Source: Tretioscincus oriximinensis
Lineage: Eukaryota > Chordata > Lepidosauria > Squamata > Gymnophthalmidae
Assembly: GCA_022410635.1 (NCBI GenBank)
Contig: JAJVDF010000140.1
Location: forward strand, 151,137 to 215,136
Length of the DNA: 64,000 nt
Direction of reading: 5' to 3'
The position numbers were made by a program, and so were the translations under genes. The notes below the pieces were generated by a model, which was given only the letters and a program-made list of their open reading frames with translations, ran no database searches and was not told the DNA's origin. Positions 32,187 to 43,895 of the stretch are shown here, piece after piece; within the stretch, counting starts at the first letter, position 1; each line of letters opens with the position of its first letter.

Positions 32187-33530
32187 CCTTTGTCTGTTCT
32201 CACTTTTCTGCCCATCAGTTTCAAGGAGTGCCCTCTGGTCCTTGTGTTGTGTGATAGAGCAAACATTTTTCTCTATTCACGCTACCCATCCCATGCATGA
32301 TTTTGTACACTTCAATCAAATCACCTCTCAAATGTCGCCTTTCAAGGTTGAAGAGGCCCAGACGTTACAACCTGACTTCATAAGGCAGGTGCTCCAGACC
32401 CTTGATCATTCTTGTTGCCCTTTTCTGCATCTTCTCTAGTTCCATATTATCCCTCTTGAGATGTGGTGACCAGAACTGAACACAGTATTGCAAGTGTGGC
32501 CTCACCACAGATTTATAAAGAGGCAAAACAACATTTGCTGACTTGTTTTCGATTCTTTTCCTAATTATCCCCGACATGGAATTTGCCTTTTTTGCTGCTG
32601 CACACACTGGGTTGACATCTTCATTGAATTGTCCACCAACACCCCAAGATCCTTTTCTTGCTCGGTCACAGAAAGCTTGGTTCCCATCAGTTGGTAGGAG
32701 TAATTGGGGTTCTTTGCCCCAATGTGCATGACTTTGCACTTGCTTAAATTGAAGTGCATTTGCCACTTTGATGCCCACTCACCCAATTTCAATAGATCAC
32801 TGCACTTCTTACCTCTTTCCACTCAGAAAACTGTCCATTTATTACTACCCTCTGTTTTCTATCTTTTAGCCAGTTTCTAATCCAGGACAAAGTCTGTCCT
32901 CTTATACCATGAGTGTGGAGCTTTTTTAGGACCCTTTATCAAAAGCCTTCTGAAAATCTAGATAGACAATATCAAATGGATCCCCTTTATCTACACGTTT
33001 GTTAACACCCTCAAAGAATTCTAGCAAGTTAGTAAGGCATGATTTACCTTTGCAGAAACCATGTGTTTAGTAATTTTGTCCTTAATTATGGTTTCCAACA
33101 CTTTACCTGGAACTGATGTTAAGCTGACGGGTCTATAATTTCTGGGATCACCCCGGGATCCTTTCTTGAAGATTGGTGTTATGTTAGCTACCCTCCAATC
33201 TACTGGTACTGTGCCTGATCTTAAGGTAAGATTAAATATTTTGGTCAGAAGTTCATCAATTTCACATTTGAGTTCCTTAAGAATTCCTGGATGAATGCCA
33301 TCTGGGCCTGGGGATTTATTAATGTTCAGCTTATTAAGGCTAGCAAGGACCTCTTCCCTTGTTATCTCTATCCAGCTTAATTCCTCTGGTGTTCTTCCTG
33401 AGAAGACTAAATCTGTTGCGGGTAAATACCTTCTGTCTTCTTCAGTGAAAACTGAAGCAAAAAATTCATTAACCTCTCTGTTAAATGAATTTTTTGCTTC
33501 AGTTTTCAATGAAGAAGTTTTCACTGAACT
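32187..33530 (-). pseudogene. CR1 ORF2 remnant (reverse transcriptase part)
   Basis: Minus-strand frames give NKSPGPDGIHPGILKEL, TPIFKKGSRGDPRNYRPVSL and, nearer the 3' end, FNLSKCKVMHIGAKN and SVVRPHLQYCVQFWSPHLKR, the ordered motifs of the CR1 reverse transcriptase and its C-terminal region. The catalytic block between about 32820 and 33020 is lost and frames shift, so it is dead. Its own 3' UTR is missing. Direct repeats of about 33 bp bracket it (32154-32186, 33614-33646). Confidence 0.9.
33437..33517. repeat. Inverted repeat at the CR1 5' end
   Basis: Arms 33437-33470 and 33484-33517 are complementary at 33 of 34 positions around a 13-base loop. The outer arm is a reversed copy of CR1 sequence, suggesting template switching or fold-back when the element inserted. 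Confidence 0.85.
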
Positions 33531-33649
33531 GAGCTAAGCTGCCATCCACATAGCCTTTTCTTGCTGACTTCTAGGAATCTGGAGACTAGGTGGGCACATA
33601 CATAATGGAGATTATGTCTAGTGTGAATGAGTTCACAATAAATATTGCT

Positions 33650-34729
33650 ATTGTCCTAATTGGAATTTTAAAAAGAAAGCATCAGAGATATGTAGGGCTG
33701 CTAACTTGATAAAATAAAACCTCTATAAAGAAAATTTGAATTGCGAAGAGGATAACCAACAGGTAAACCTCTTCAAAGTACTTAAGGCTGCCGTTGTGTA
33801 AATATGACATCATGAGTCATTCTGTTGGCTGAAGAAACAGCTGGAAATATTACTATAGGCCAAAAATATGTCAGACGTTTGTAGCATTTCTGGTCCACAG
33901 CTGCCATTCCCTGCCGTCTGAACTCTTCGTCTTCCAGCATAATTGTGTTCCCTTGGGGATCTGGGGCAGTACATGATATGTGTCCGATTCCAAACCAATA
34001 AGAATTCAGCCTGAGATCCTGCTCATTTTTACTGTAATAAAAAGTAAGTAACCCTAAATCTGTCTGTACACAAAGGTCCACTCACTCATCTAACCTTTGG
34101 CCGGTATTGAGGGTTTTGTGAAATCTTTGGAGCTGATTTCTTTTGTTCTTGCTTCCTTTCCACTCCACATTCTTTTGCAGGCTTTTACCACCTGGGAAGA
34201 AAATAGGTTTACATCCCTTTGCTTCTCCACAGCTGGCACTGCGGCTTGCTTGGCACTCCTCATTTGCATTCGGCTAAGCACCCAGCATTTCATCCTCATT
34301 TCTCAGCTTCTCTCCCCCCCCTTTCCTTTCCCAAATGAACCGCACAACCGCATGCCAGCAATGCATTATCTTCGCAAGATTGAGGAGCTAATGGAGAAAA
34401 TCGTCGCCCAGCAAAGCAAAAACTCCCCCTCAAAAGACCTGGGAGAGGCAGCGCTGCCTGTGTTTTCTATGAGAAGTGGGTGTCCCACACTCTCACTTGT
34501 GGTAGTTTTTTGGTTCCTTGACCCGCTAGGCCAGAGCTACTCAAACCCTGTACGTGTTCTAGATCCCTAGCAAGGAAAATTTGAGAAGCTGAGATATTAC
34601 GAGATAAAGAAAAAAAATGTTCTCTGTCATACAACAGTAGAACTTTTTGAAGCTGAAGGGCAGCAGATGCTTTAGGACCAACCAATGCAGGCTGTTGTTT
34701 TTTTAACCCAGAATTTACTACCAGAGAAG
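33650..34729. other. Intergenic, repeat-poor
   Basis: 34130-34460 looks unique and moderately GC-rich (CCGCATGCCAGCAATGCATT, AAAATCGTCGCCCAGC) and has a 157-codon open frame without splice context. It may be a non-coding conserved element; nothing else recognised. Confidence 0.35.
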
Positions 34730-35115
34730 CTATATTTTGCCTAAATACAAAATGGTGGATTGGATGGTACCAACAACCAGCTTGGANAGCTTTAAGAAAG
34801 GATTAGACAAATTCATAAAGGCCGTGAATTTTCCACTAGAATGGGTAATTATTTATTTATTTATTTATTTGTATTTGTATCCCGTCCTATACCCGAAGGT
34901 CTCAGGGTGGCCAGCCATAGGGTAGCGCACATAGCCTTTGTTGCTTTCTCCACAACAGAATTAGGTACTATCTCTGTATTTGAGACACATAGTATGCAGA
35001 TAACAGCTAGAGGTATGTTTTTGTCTTCTGCTTGAGAATACCTAGAAACAATTGGTGGGCCTGGACTGTAGGAGTCATGTTCTGATCCATCAGGACTCCT
35101 TTTATGTTACCAGGC
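34730..35115 (+). mobile_element. CR1 3' end split by an antisense SINE
   Basis: AGCTTTAAGAAAGGATTAGA encodes the CR1 terminal motif FKKGLDKFI. The tail resumes at about 34975 and ends GATCCATCAGGACTCCTTTT. Between them (about 34851-34960) lies a reversed type A SINE 3' end: TTTATTTATTTATTTG, GTATCCCGTCCTATACCC, TTGTTGCTTTCTCCACAACA. Confidence 0.7.
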
Positions 35116-35657
35116 TTTTATTCATTTTGCCCACTTTGTACTGTTATCCTTCCAAGAATTATTACATCCAGTGAAGTCTTGTTTTTAAAAATAATACCAA
35201 CCTATCTATTAGTCCAAGAGCAAATTTTATGCTAACCTTATCATTTTGGGGATGCATTTCTTCTTATCTGATGATGCATCACCCAGCCACCCACATTATT
35301 TCATGAAAACATGTACTTCCATCCATGACTTTAAGTTTTTGCTTGGAAAAACACATTTTCCAATCTATTACCTAATCACCTTTATTGTACTTCAGCTGTT
35401 CAACTACAATATGGGCTGGAAGATGTTAGGAGTTGTTGTTCAGGAACATCTGGTGAACTTCTATTGCGTTCCATAGCTTGTGCAGAAGGATGATTGCCCA
35501 CCATCTATATTAATTCTCTATTGACTGCTGGTTATAGTGCTGCCCTGAAACTTTAAAAATCCCTAATGCTTTATTACAAAGTAGGAATGGAACCTATCAA
35601 ATGCTTACACCACCAAGATCTCACCCAAAGAGTAATCTGTCCAGATTCAGAAACTCT
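35116..35657. other. Intergenic, nothing recognised
   Basis: No supported feature. Confidence 0.4.
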
Positions 35658-35985
35658 AGCAAAGAGATGTCATAGCTATGGAGACTAACAAGAAAAGGTA
35701 GGCAGCACAAGCTTTCATACACAAGTCAATTTCTTCTTCAAGAACAGCTGAGGGTTTTGCCTTTTTCTTCTTGGGTCTGCCCTAATGCAGTTGAGCCACT
35801 GTGTAATCCAGAATGCTGGGCTAGATGGGCTCCAACCTGATTCAGCAGGATTCTTCTTATGGTCTTGTAGACTTGTTTTTTAAAGCTCCTACTGTCTACC
35901 TTTTACTTGTTAGCATTTAAGGTGCTATGAGACTCCCTTGCTAGATTTTCTGGACTCAGACTGAGATGGCTATTTCTCTGAAAGA
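35658..35985. mobile_element. Decayed Penelope-like element with CR1 tail inside
   Basis: GAGACTAACAAGAAAAGG and GCACAAGCTTTCATACACA at the left, GATTTTCTGGACTCAGACTG and GATGGCTATTTCTCTGAAAG at the right, match the left arm and right end of the 26909 and 62071 copies. A CR1 tail (AATGCTGGGCTAGATGGGCT) lies between. Confidence 0.55.
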
Positions 35986-36619
35986 TGTCCATACTCAGTT
36001 CTACTAAAATTATAACTCCACAAAATTGTGTTAAAACTGAATATGTTTAAATTTTTAATATTTTATTGTTCAGGAAAAACTCCTAGTGTAATAGCAGTAT
36101 TGCACACAATATTTTTCATTCTCTATCCTTCCTTCTTTCTCTTTGAATCAGTGTATAATGTTGCTCTTCCATCTTGTGTCAATGGGAGGATTTGAGACAT
36201 TTCTCTGTTAATTGACAAAGTAGGCCTAGAAGAACTCATTGTGAAAGGAAGAATAGAAAGTGAATACTCAGGGTTAATGTTAAATATGAAGAAGATAAAG
36301 GTAATGTCAATGAGCAGGCCTTCTGAATTTATAGATGGGCTGTGTGTTGAAGAATTAAGGAGGTGATTAATCCTAGGAAAGGAGGCAGTGGCAAGCTTAG
36401 ACAAGAACACAAAACGGTAAGTGGTAAAAAAAAAAACACAACCAAGCTAGACAGCCTGGCATACTCTTGAAACCGACTGCCAATTGTGATATAATTGCAC
36501 TGCTCCTAGAACTACCTCATCCCACCCCCTGTGAAGTAGGTGTGAAAAGGCCAAAGATGATCAGAGTTTCTAGTCCCTGTTAAGACAGACTATTATGCTG
36601 CAGTGTAGCTGCAGCCTAA

Positions 36620-36978
36620 GGGTGCATCCACATGTTGTATATCTCATTCTATAAAGTGTCAGTTTGTGAAAGCTGACACATCTAATTGTGCATCTGCCTG
36701 CCCTGGAGCATCTGGATCAAATGCTTTAACACATTCACCATTGCTGCCTTTTCCTATTGAAAAAGCAACAATGGCCATTTTAAAATACAGACTCGGGAAG
36801 AGAGGAACCAGAGCCAACGATAAGAGATGTAGAGCAGCCAACTGGAAGCCATGATCTCCAGGAGGGTTTCATGTCAGTTATGGCCGAATCTAAAGAGATG
36901 AAAAAGAGTCTCTTCCTGGTTGTAGACTGTGAGCCATGACCCTATAAGTACATTGCAGTGCTACATCTGGATGCACTC
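36620..36978. mobile_element. Harbinger-like MITE, variant
   Basis: GGGTGCATCCACATG opens, CATCTGGATGCACTC closes, and TAA flanks both sides (36617-36619, 36979-36981). Terminal similarity to the GCATCCAC family, with an unrelated interior. Confidence 0.65.
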
Positions 36979-37419
36979 TAAGTCAATGCAGTTGGGACAA
37001 TAAACATTCCAACTGAAAAGAATTTGTCTTTCCTTCTTTATTTCTGTTCCAGTATGAATTCTACAGTCTTCCGAGAATCTCATTCAATGGTGGTACCTTC
37101 CCATGATGAAAAAAAAAACTAATTTGGGCAGCAGTGCAGAAGGCATGCAGTGCTCTTTCCCAAGAGCTTAATTTCAAAGAAAGTTGTTTGATCCAAGGCT
37201 AGTTAGATAAATAGGCCCCATGCCATCAACAGAAGTTGCTTTTACAGCTTTCTCTCCACAGTAGAAGTTACAGAAAAAAGGACAGGAGTTCTGCATCATC
37301 AATGACTGTTAAAAAAAAAAAAAGAAGCAATTGCAGTAGGTACAGGTACCTACAATTAAAGATGCAGAACGTCTGCGCTGCTTTCTTCTGTAATCCTACC
37401 CCACAACCAAACTACCCTG

Positions 37420-37720
37420 CTGCTGTATTCTGTCTGTGTTCCCTCCTCCTCTGCTTTAGTCTTGGAAGAGTTGAATTGCGCTGCTGCGGTGTGAACAACA
37501 GCTTGTTATCAGCCAGGAAGCTGCTGTGGCTTCCTGATAAACCAAAATAAAATATCCGACCCTCTTCAACAGAGATCTCGTTAAAGGGCAGCGAGAACAG
37601 AATGATCGATCTTGGGACATCCGACTCTGAGTGACGCATGATGGATGGGAACATTGGATCGGGAGGGAAAATGAAAGGGGTCAGCTAGCTATTAGTGGCA
37701 GGAAGTTTGTCCCTGGCCAA
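37420..37720. promoter_or_regulatory. Candidate enhancer with mirrored GATA/ETS sites
   Basis: Within 37506-37540, TTATCAGCCAGGAAGC is followed by GGCTTCCTGATAA, giving two GATA cores and two ETS (GGAA) cores in mirror order. Flanks are repeat-free, with AATGATCGATCTTGGGAC and GAGTGACGCATGATGG (AP-1/CRE-like). Function is inferred only. Confidence 0.35.
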
Positions 37721-38377
37721 ACAATGTCATGCCTTGTGCCAATCTTGGACAGATGAACAAAACTCTATATGTGTACAGACAGAAAGGAATGGCATATCCT
37801 TACAATCACCTAACATCGTTTAAGACTCAGTCCAGCAATCAGTTTTTAGTAATTTATTTTTCCATTTCTCTCAGAGCATATAAAGCAGTTGAAATAAAAG
37901 AAATAAAGCATACATTTCAGCTACACTGAGATATTTTTCTATAAATGATTAACTATGGCTCACAATTACAGTTATCTAGGATTATATTTCAACAAATTTC
38001 AAAGTCATTAGAGCACCATTATGATGGTAATATATTACAGACGTTATTGCACTTACCTTATGGAACATTCCATGTGAGTTACAGGGACACTTAGTTTGAA
38101 ATTTACTCACATCTGGTGTTCCAGAAGCAATTTATGCCTTTCCTGAACCTCACTTGATGTTCAAAAGCACTCATGCAGAGGTAACAACAACATGTCCATA
38201 GCACTTCCAGTGTTGCAAGGCCAGAGGCCTTGGTTCAGACTTTCAAGGCATGTAGGTCAAGGCTCATCCTGTGTTCGCACGCTAGACATGACATCCTCAA
38301 TTCTATCCAGTCACAGTAAGGGATGGGTGGAACATCTGAGTACAGACACAAGCTGGCTGGGAATGGGCAAATCATAT
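37721..38377. other. Intergenic, nothing recognised
   Basis: No exon or clear repeat. Confidence 0.4.
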
Positions 38378-38638
38378 AGAGCCAGTTTGGTGTAGTGGTT
38401 GAGTGTTGGGCTCATACCTGGTAGTCTCCAGGTTCGATTCCCCACTCCTCCACTAAAGCCAGCTGGGTGACCTTGGGCCAGTCACAGTTCTTTGAACTCT
38501 CTCAGCCCCACCTACTCCACAGGGTGTCTGTTGTGGAGAAAGCAACAAAAGCTATGTGCGCCACCCTATGGTTGGCCACCCTGAGACCTTCGGGTATAGG
38601 GCAGGATACAAGTACAAATAAATAAAATAAATAAATAA
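38378..38638 (+). mobile_element. tRNA-derived SINE (type A), near full length
   Basis: A-box TGGTGTAGTGG at 38388 and canonical B-box GGTTCGATTCC at 38431, then CAGCTGGGTGACCTTGGGCC, CACCTACTCCACAGGGTG and a 3' end CGGGTATAGGGCAGGATACA, followed by AAATAAATA repeats. About 260 bp and very similar to 56906-57165. The tail resembles an L2-type LINE end, the likely mobilising partner. Confidence 0.9.
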
Positions 38639-40154
38639 TATACTTGCAGTGGAAGACAGAAAAAGGAGTATTGCTAAGCTCAGATACAAAAGGACTGAAT
38701 TGTTCTTCATCTTGACTAATCTAGTACCATCCTTACAGACCACTAACAATAGGTAAATGTGAAAATATTTCTCTAATTGGTCATACTTGTACCATATCTG
38801 CTGTAGGGGGTGACTCTTCAAAGCTGCTTTCGTACTTTGTATGGAAAGAAAGTCCTGTTTAAGTCATGCATGTCTTTTATTTTAAATATTATAACAGTTG
38901 AATTTTGTACAATTGCCCACAATTTGTGCAAATATCAGACAAACCATGGTTATATATACTCACGATGAATTATGGACTCACGTGGATGACAGGGGAACCT
39001 TTCACAATGTCTGGAAAATCATTCATTAAAATTAGTTTGAATGGACCCAAGCCTTTGCATTCTGCAGCATTATATTCAATCTCAGTACATTGTGAATATG
39101 AAACTAGGAATGGTGGATAAGAACTTGTTTCAGGATAATTGACATAGGACAAAAGGACACTTATGTCTTGCCCTTGGAAGGAATTGCCCTTTAGTGACTG
39201 CTTAGGCAGTTTGTGCAGTGGGGAAGCCCATTCGAGGCTGCAAATTGGCTCCTGATGAACATTTGTGAGTTGTGTGGTCTGTTAAGCACAGCAGTAACAT
39301 GCACCTAAGCCCAACATCCAATTTAAATTGACACATGGGTGACAGAATTACACCTTTTGCAGAAAAGCAGCATTTGTGGTAAAAATATAAGAGAGGAAGT
39401 TTTGTGTATACTCTGGATAATATATGTCTGTGGAGCAAAAAAAATACAGAATAGGTACATTAGAAAGATGCCTCCAAATGTTGTTTAAAACAGTGATTTT
39501 CCTGTGATTGTCACATGTACCCATGACAATCTCAAATTATTCCTAAAGTCAGTGCAAATATGATGGAAAATCCAGGTGTCGAGTTGGATTAATTTATTCA
39601 TTTGTTGTTTTAAGTATCTTCATGTAGAGGTGAGCAGGCACTTCCTACAATCAGTACTTTTGCAAGAGCAAGCTTATGTTTAGGTTTAGGATTCAAGGAA
39701 CCTACAAATAAGGTAAGAGCTCACAATTTTGAGCTGTTTGGATCCCACAATTTCACTCGTTTTCTTGAAGTTCTCATAAAGAATGGCCCACCATCAGGCA
39801 TGGAGACACTTAGGAGGAAGAGTCCTGATATATGCTTGGGGTGTCCACCTCCACCCCAGTCTTCCGCTCTACCTGGGCACCTGCTGGGACATGGATACTG
39901 ACCCAATGCCAGATTACCAAGCCAGACTTACGCTGCTGTGGTCAACCTCAACTGCTGGGACTCCACAAAAGTCACCAGACAGCTTCAGGCACTTCCCTCT
40001 CCTTTGCTGTTTAACACAGGGAAGGCCTACTATCCCCAACACACAGAGGGGATGAAGACTTTATTGCCAGCCTTCACTAATAAGAGAGGATTATGAAAAG
40101 AAGGATTCTGACGTAAATGATATGTTCCAATACAAACAAGTTGATTGTATAACA
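38639..40154. other. Intergenic, nothing recognised
   Basis: Unclassified AT-rich sequence; no supported exon. Confidence 0.4.
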
Positions 40155-40709
40155 TAGACGGACCAGATTTTCTGAGACCCAAACCGGGGTAATTAATATT
40201 CATACTAATTTGCATATTCATAAATATGCAAATTACCCACCAACATGCATTCCCTTCCAAAATTCCCGCTCGAGAAATCGGTGAAACATGTGAGAATTTT
40301 TTTTAAGTTTGCAAGAATTTTTAAACTGAAAATTTTTGGAGTACAGAATTTTTAGATTTTTTTACAGAGGGGAAGGTTCCAACAGAAGCTGGCCCCAGTT
40401 GCCAGAACCCCCTAGTGGTGGTGCAGCGATTTTTAAAATATATATATTTTGAAGTGTGNGAGAAAATTTTGAAGTGTGTGAGAATTTTTATTTTTTAATG
40501 AGGGGAGGGTGCCTTCAGGAGCTGGTCTCAGATGCCAGAGCCCCCTAGCGGTGCTGCAGTGAATTTTTTTCAAAAAAAATTAAACTTTTTTAAAATTTAT
40601 TTTGTTCACAGCAAAAACCGGGGAAATGCCCCCCACCCCCCCACGGGAGGGCGGGGTAGACACCCCAAAACTGGGTTTTCCTCCCAAAAGGGGGCATCTG
40701 GTCTGCCTA
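40155..40709 (+). mobile_element. hAT-type MITE family, copy 5 (longest)
   Basis: Starts TAGACGGACCAGATTTTCTG and ends GGGGCATCTGGTCTGCCTA. Flanking octamers GTATAACA (40147) and GTACAACA (40710) match at 7 of 8. The interior holds CATATTCATAAATATGCAAA and GTGTGAGAATTTTT repeats, plus two versions of the GGGGAGGGTGCCTTCAGGAG block, so it includes an internal duplication. Confidence 0.88.
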
Positions 40710-41691
40710 GTACAACACAACGGGGTAAAAGGTATTTGAAAATAAAATAATAATAAAACACTGCAAAGAATCACACACCATCCCCTAGAGCAGAAGCCCC
40801 TAAGCCCCTGAGCATCCAATTACATAGGACCTCACTGCAAGGCTTCTCATTCTAGGCCTATTAATGTCTCTCACTCCTGCTTCACACAAGCCAGGATATT
40901 TTAAGACCGTCCCTTCCCACTCAGAGCTGCCACACACTCCAGGTCTCACAGAAGAAGGGCCCCAACTAGTGGGCAAGTCTACCTTTATAGGCCCAGTCTG
41001 CTGCCTGATTGGGTGCTCCATCTCTGGGTTCCCCTCCCATCTGGGCAGAGAGCAAGCCACACCCCTTCTCTTGGGTTCAGCCTCCCTTGGATCAGACCCA
41101 GGAAATACAAACCTTAGGCCTGTAAATAAAATATAGGCCCCAAACCTGGCAAATGCCACAATGCTATTGTGATTGTTGTCATTAAATCTGTCCCAAAGAT
41201 CAGAGAAATCATACTGTTAAAAGAGTGGAATAAAGAGCTCTCTGGGCCTTTTTCTCACAGTGTATGCAATGGGGAGAGCATCTCTGAAGACTCAAATGCC
41301 TGCCATTGTGGAGGACCAGAAAGAAACCCATATTACAACCAATATGGCTATTTAACTTTCAAAGGCTTCAAACAGAAGGTTTTAAATATCACCCCATTTC
41401 AGGGAAAAAGAAGGGAAGGAAGAAGGATGGTAGTACATTGGTGATGCTATTAGCAAGTTTGGAACTTGTTTTAAAAATTAATGCAATGATACCCAAGTTG
41501 GCTAGTGTGCAAAGACATTCAGGGGTACATGAAAAAATATTAATGGTGGAATATTTGAAATAACAGTAATTTTATTAATNACTAATGTAATTCTAATTCA
41601 AAAATTATAGTTTGTAGCAATAGACTTCCAAGCGTATACAAGTGAAAAAAATCATTCACTGGATTAATGTATTTGCATCACATTCTTAAGT
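40710..41691. other. Intergenic, nothing recognised
   Basis: 40860-41110 is repeat-free and moderately GC-rich. No splice-flanked frame. Confidence 0.4.
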
Positions 41692-41826
41692 CTTGTCCCC
41701 ACTGACCCTTATTCTGAACTCGATCTCAGAATAGGAGCCTCCAATCTACATGCTAGTATGACTATGGCCATACTGGCCAAGCTCTGCCCTGAGATGTAAT
41801 TCTGAATAAGGCTCAGTGGGGACAGG
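41692..41826. mobile_element. Short inverted-repeat element
   Basis: CTTGTCCCCACTGACCCTTA pairs with AAGGCTCAGTGGGGACAGG across 135 bp. Target-site duplication not resolved. A MITE of undetermined superfamily. Confidence 0.65.
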
Positions 41827-42085
41827 AACAAAAACATTTAAAAAGCTTCCACAAACAATTTAGCACAGCTTATGTTTTGTCCATGGTCACTTCCACACAA
41901 GGCTTTCTTACCACATTGGTTGTGAAGTAATCTAGGGTCAGCCCCATGTGGTGATAGATGTTCAGCCATCCACCTGATATAAACGTTCTTTGCCACGGAA
42001 AAGCTTCAAGTTCTTCTTTTGGGGCATCACAATGAAATGCCTGTGCTCCAAGCCTTCCTTTCTGCATGTACAAGATTGCAGGTTA

Positions 42086-42612
42086 CTGTGGGAATACGCC
42101 AGCCAATAGGACTGAAGAATCGCTGGCTGACATGTGCTGTACCGTCGTCCTGCTACTTCTTCTCGCGGGCTGCACTCAAATTATGAAGGTAAGTGGAGAT
42201 GAGTGAAATCTGCAATTGCTTTTAGATTGTGGGTTTTAACTCATCGTGTAACTTTTGCAAAGACATCAGTAGAATGCTCCAGGACCTACTGGCCTAGAAC
42301 ATTCTTGTTTCATACAAGCCTTGACCAATATTTGCTCTCCCAATTACTTGCTGAAAGTGATGTGGATGCAAATAAGTTTATGTGTCAAAACTTGCTTGGA
42401 TGCATACTCTGGCTTCATCTCCATTACAACATGGAAATGGGTTTGTAATGGGCACCTCTCCATCTCCCTGCAGCCCTTGTATCTGCNGTACTGTCATAGG
42501 GCTTGAGACACTGTGAGAGGACGCCAATTAGGACTACAGAATTGCAGCTGGCTGACATGCACAGTATTGACTTCCCATCTTTTGAGCATCCGCAGACTTT
42601 TGTGGTAAGTAA
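42086..42612 (+). repeat. Diverged direct duplication (two ~105-bp copies)
   Basis: Copy 1 at 42086-42192 and copy 2 at 42511-42612 share CTGTG, ACGCCA, GGACT, GAAT, GCTGGCTGACATG and end with GGTAAGT. Copy 1 contains ATG followed by a run of Leu/Val codons (MCCTVVLLLLLAGCTQ) before the GGTAAGT. Probably copies of one repeat; a leader-peptide exon is a weak alternative. Confidence 0.45.
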
Positions 42613-43699
42613 GCAAAGACAGGCAATTGGGTTATTCTGGGTTTAAATCCCATTTCGGTTTTTACCTTGTAGTGAAGAGAGGAACAATGAATAAAAGTTC
42701 ATTATGTTGATACCCAGGTTAAAAAACTTCAAAACTTTATAAATTACATATAAACTCTTAAATACTAGCACAGTGCTTAAATAAATTCTTATCACATTTC
42801 ATAGGTCTTTTTAAAAAAACCCAGACCATGTTTCATAATATACTTGTCTAGATTCAGGTTCAAATATGTCAAATAATTGGGCTAAAAATCCAACAGAAAC
42901 TGTTCAGATATTTTAGAATAAAGCCATTAAAATAAAACCATAAAAGGTAAATTAAATATCTATGATCCAACAATTGAAGTTGTTGCAAAACAAATGGTTT
43001 TCTGTAGCAGAAAAATTAGTTTTTATGAAATTGAAAATGCTTTCCAAAATTATTTTCCCAATTTACCCTTCTATGCCAGAGTTTATACGGTTTATGCNTG
43101 AACGCATATTTCAAGTTGATTGGCTAAAAACATAGTAAATAAAAGCTCTTCCAGAGGGGGAAGTGGGGCTTTCTAATCTGCTTGATTATTTCCAAACTTC
43201 CTATATAGCTATTTCACTATTCCATTCTCTACAATAATGCATCCCCAGGTGGATAAAACACAGCAAACGTAAAGCATTAAAATTAATACCATACATCAAC
43301 ACTTTTACTAAGAAGGATCTAAACAGTGACAATCCAATAATCCAAAAAGCAAGGATATCGTGACAAAGAAAACTCCCTTAAACAAATGTTAGCCTTTTTG
43401 AACAACTAATTAAAGAAACTAGACAAACTATTAAAGGTATTACATGAAATATATAAGCTATGCTTGCTAGGCTCAAACCCTGTTTGTCTGATTTAAAGGG
43501 GCTATAGACTGGTGTAATTTAGTGACTATCTTGGAACTTTTAATTTTTGCAAGGGTTCAGGTGTATCTGTTAATTTTGGTTCAAGGGTGGGGTGGTTTTT
43601 GCAATGCAATTGTTTGTCAGAGATCATGCTCAGGTAACTGCATTAGAAAATCCTGAGGGGAAATTAAATTCTTTCATGTAATCAACCCTGACCACTCAT
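42613..43699. other. Intergenic, AT-rich
   Basis: Very AT-rich. The sense of 43120-43460 hints at decayed LINE, but no frame is convincing. Confidence 0.35.
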
Positions 43700-43895
43700 T
43701 GAAATTCTGCAGCTAAAGCTCAGCTACTTTGGCCACATAATGAGAAGACAGGACTCACTGGAAAAGACCTTGATGCTGGAAAAGATTAGAGATAAAAGAA
43801 AAAGGGGGTGGACTAGACAAGGACGAGGTAGATAGACAGCATTAAGGAGGTAGCCAACATGAGTTGACCATGAAACCGTGTCCAGGAGGTTAGGC
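43700..43895 (+). pseudogene. RTE-type LINE ORF2 C-terminal scrap
   Basis: From 43716 the frame reads KLSYFGHIMRRQDSLEK then TLMLEKIRDKRKRGWTRQ before a stop, a pattern typical of the C-terminus of RTE/BovB-like reverse transcriptase proteins. Under 200 bp; ends unclear. Confidence 0.6.

Noticed and set aside
34097..34570. 157-codon open frame
   Set aside because: Hydrophobic stretches alone, no recognised family, opposing frame of similar quality; could be a conserved non-coding element.
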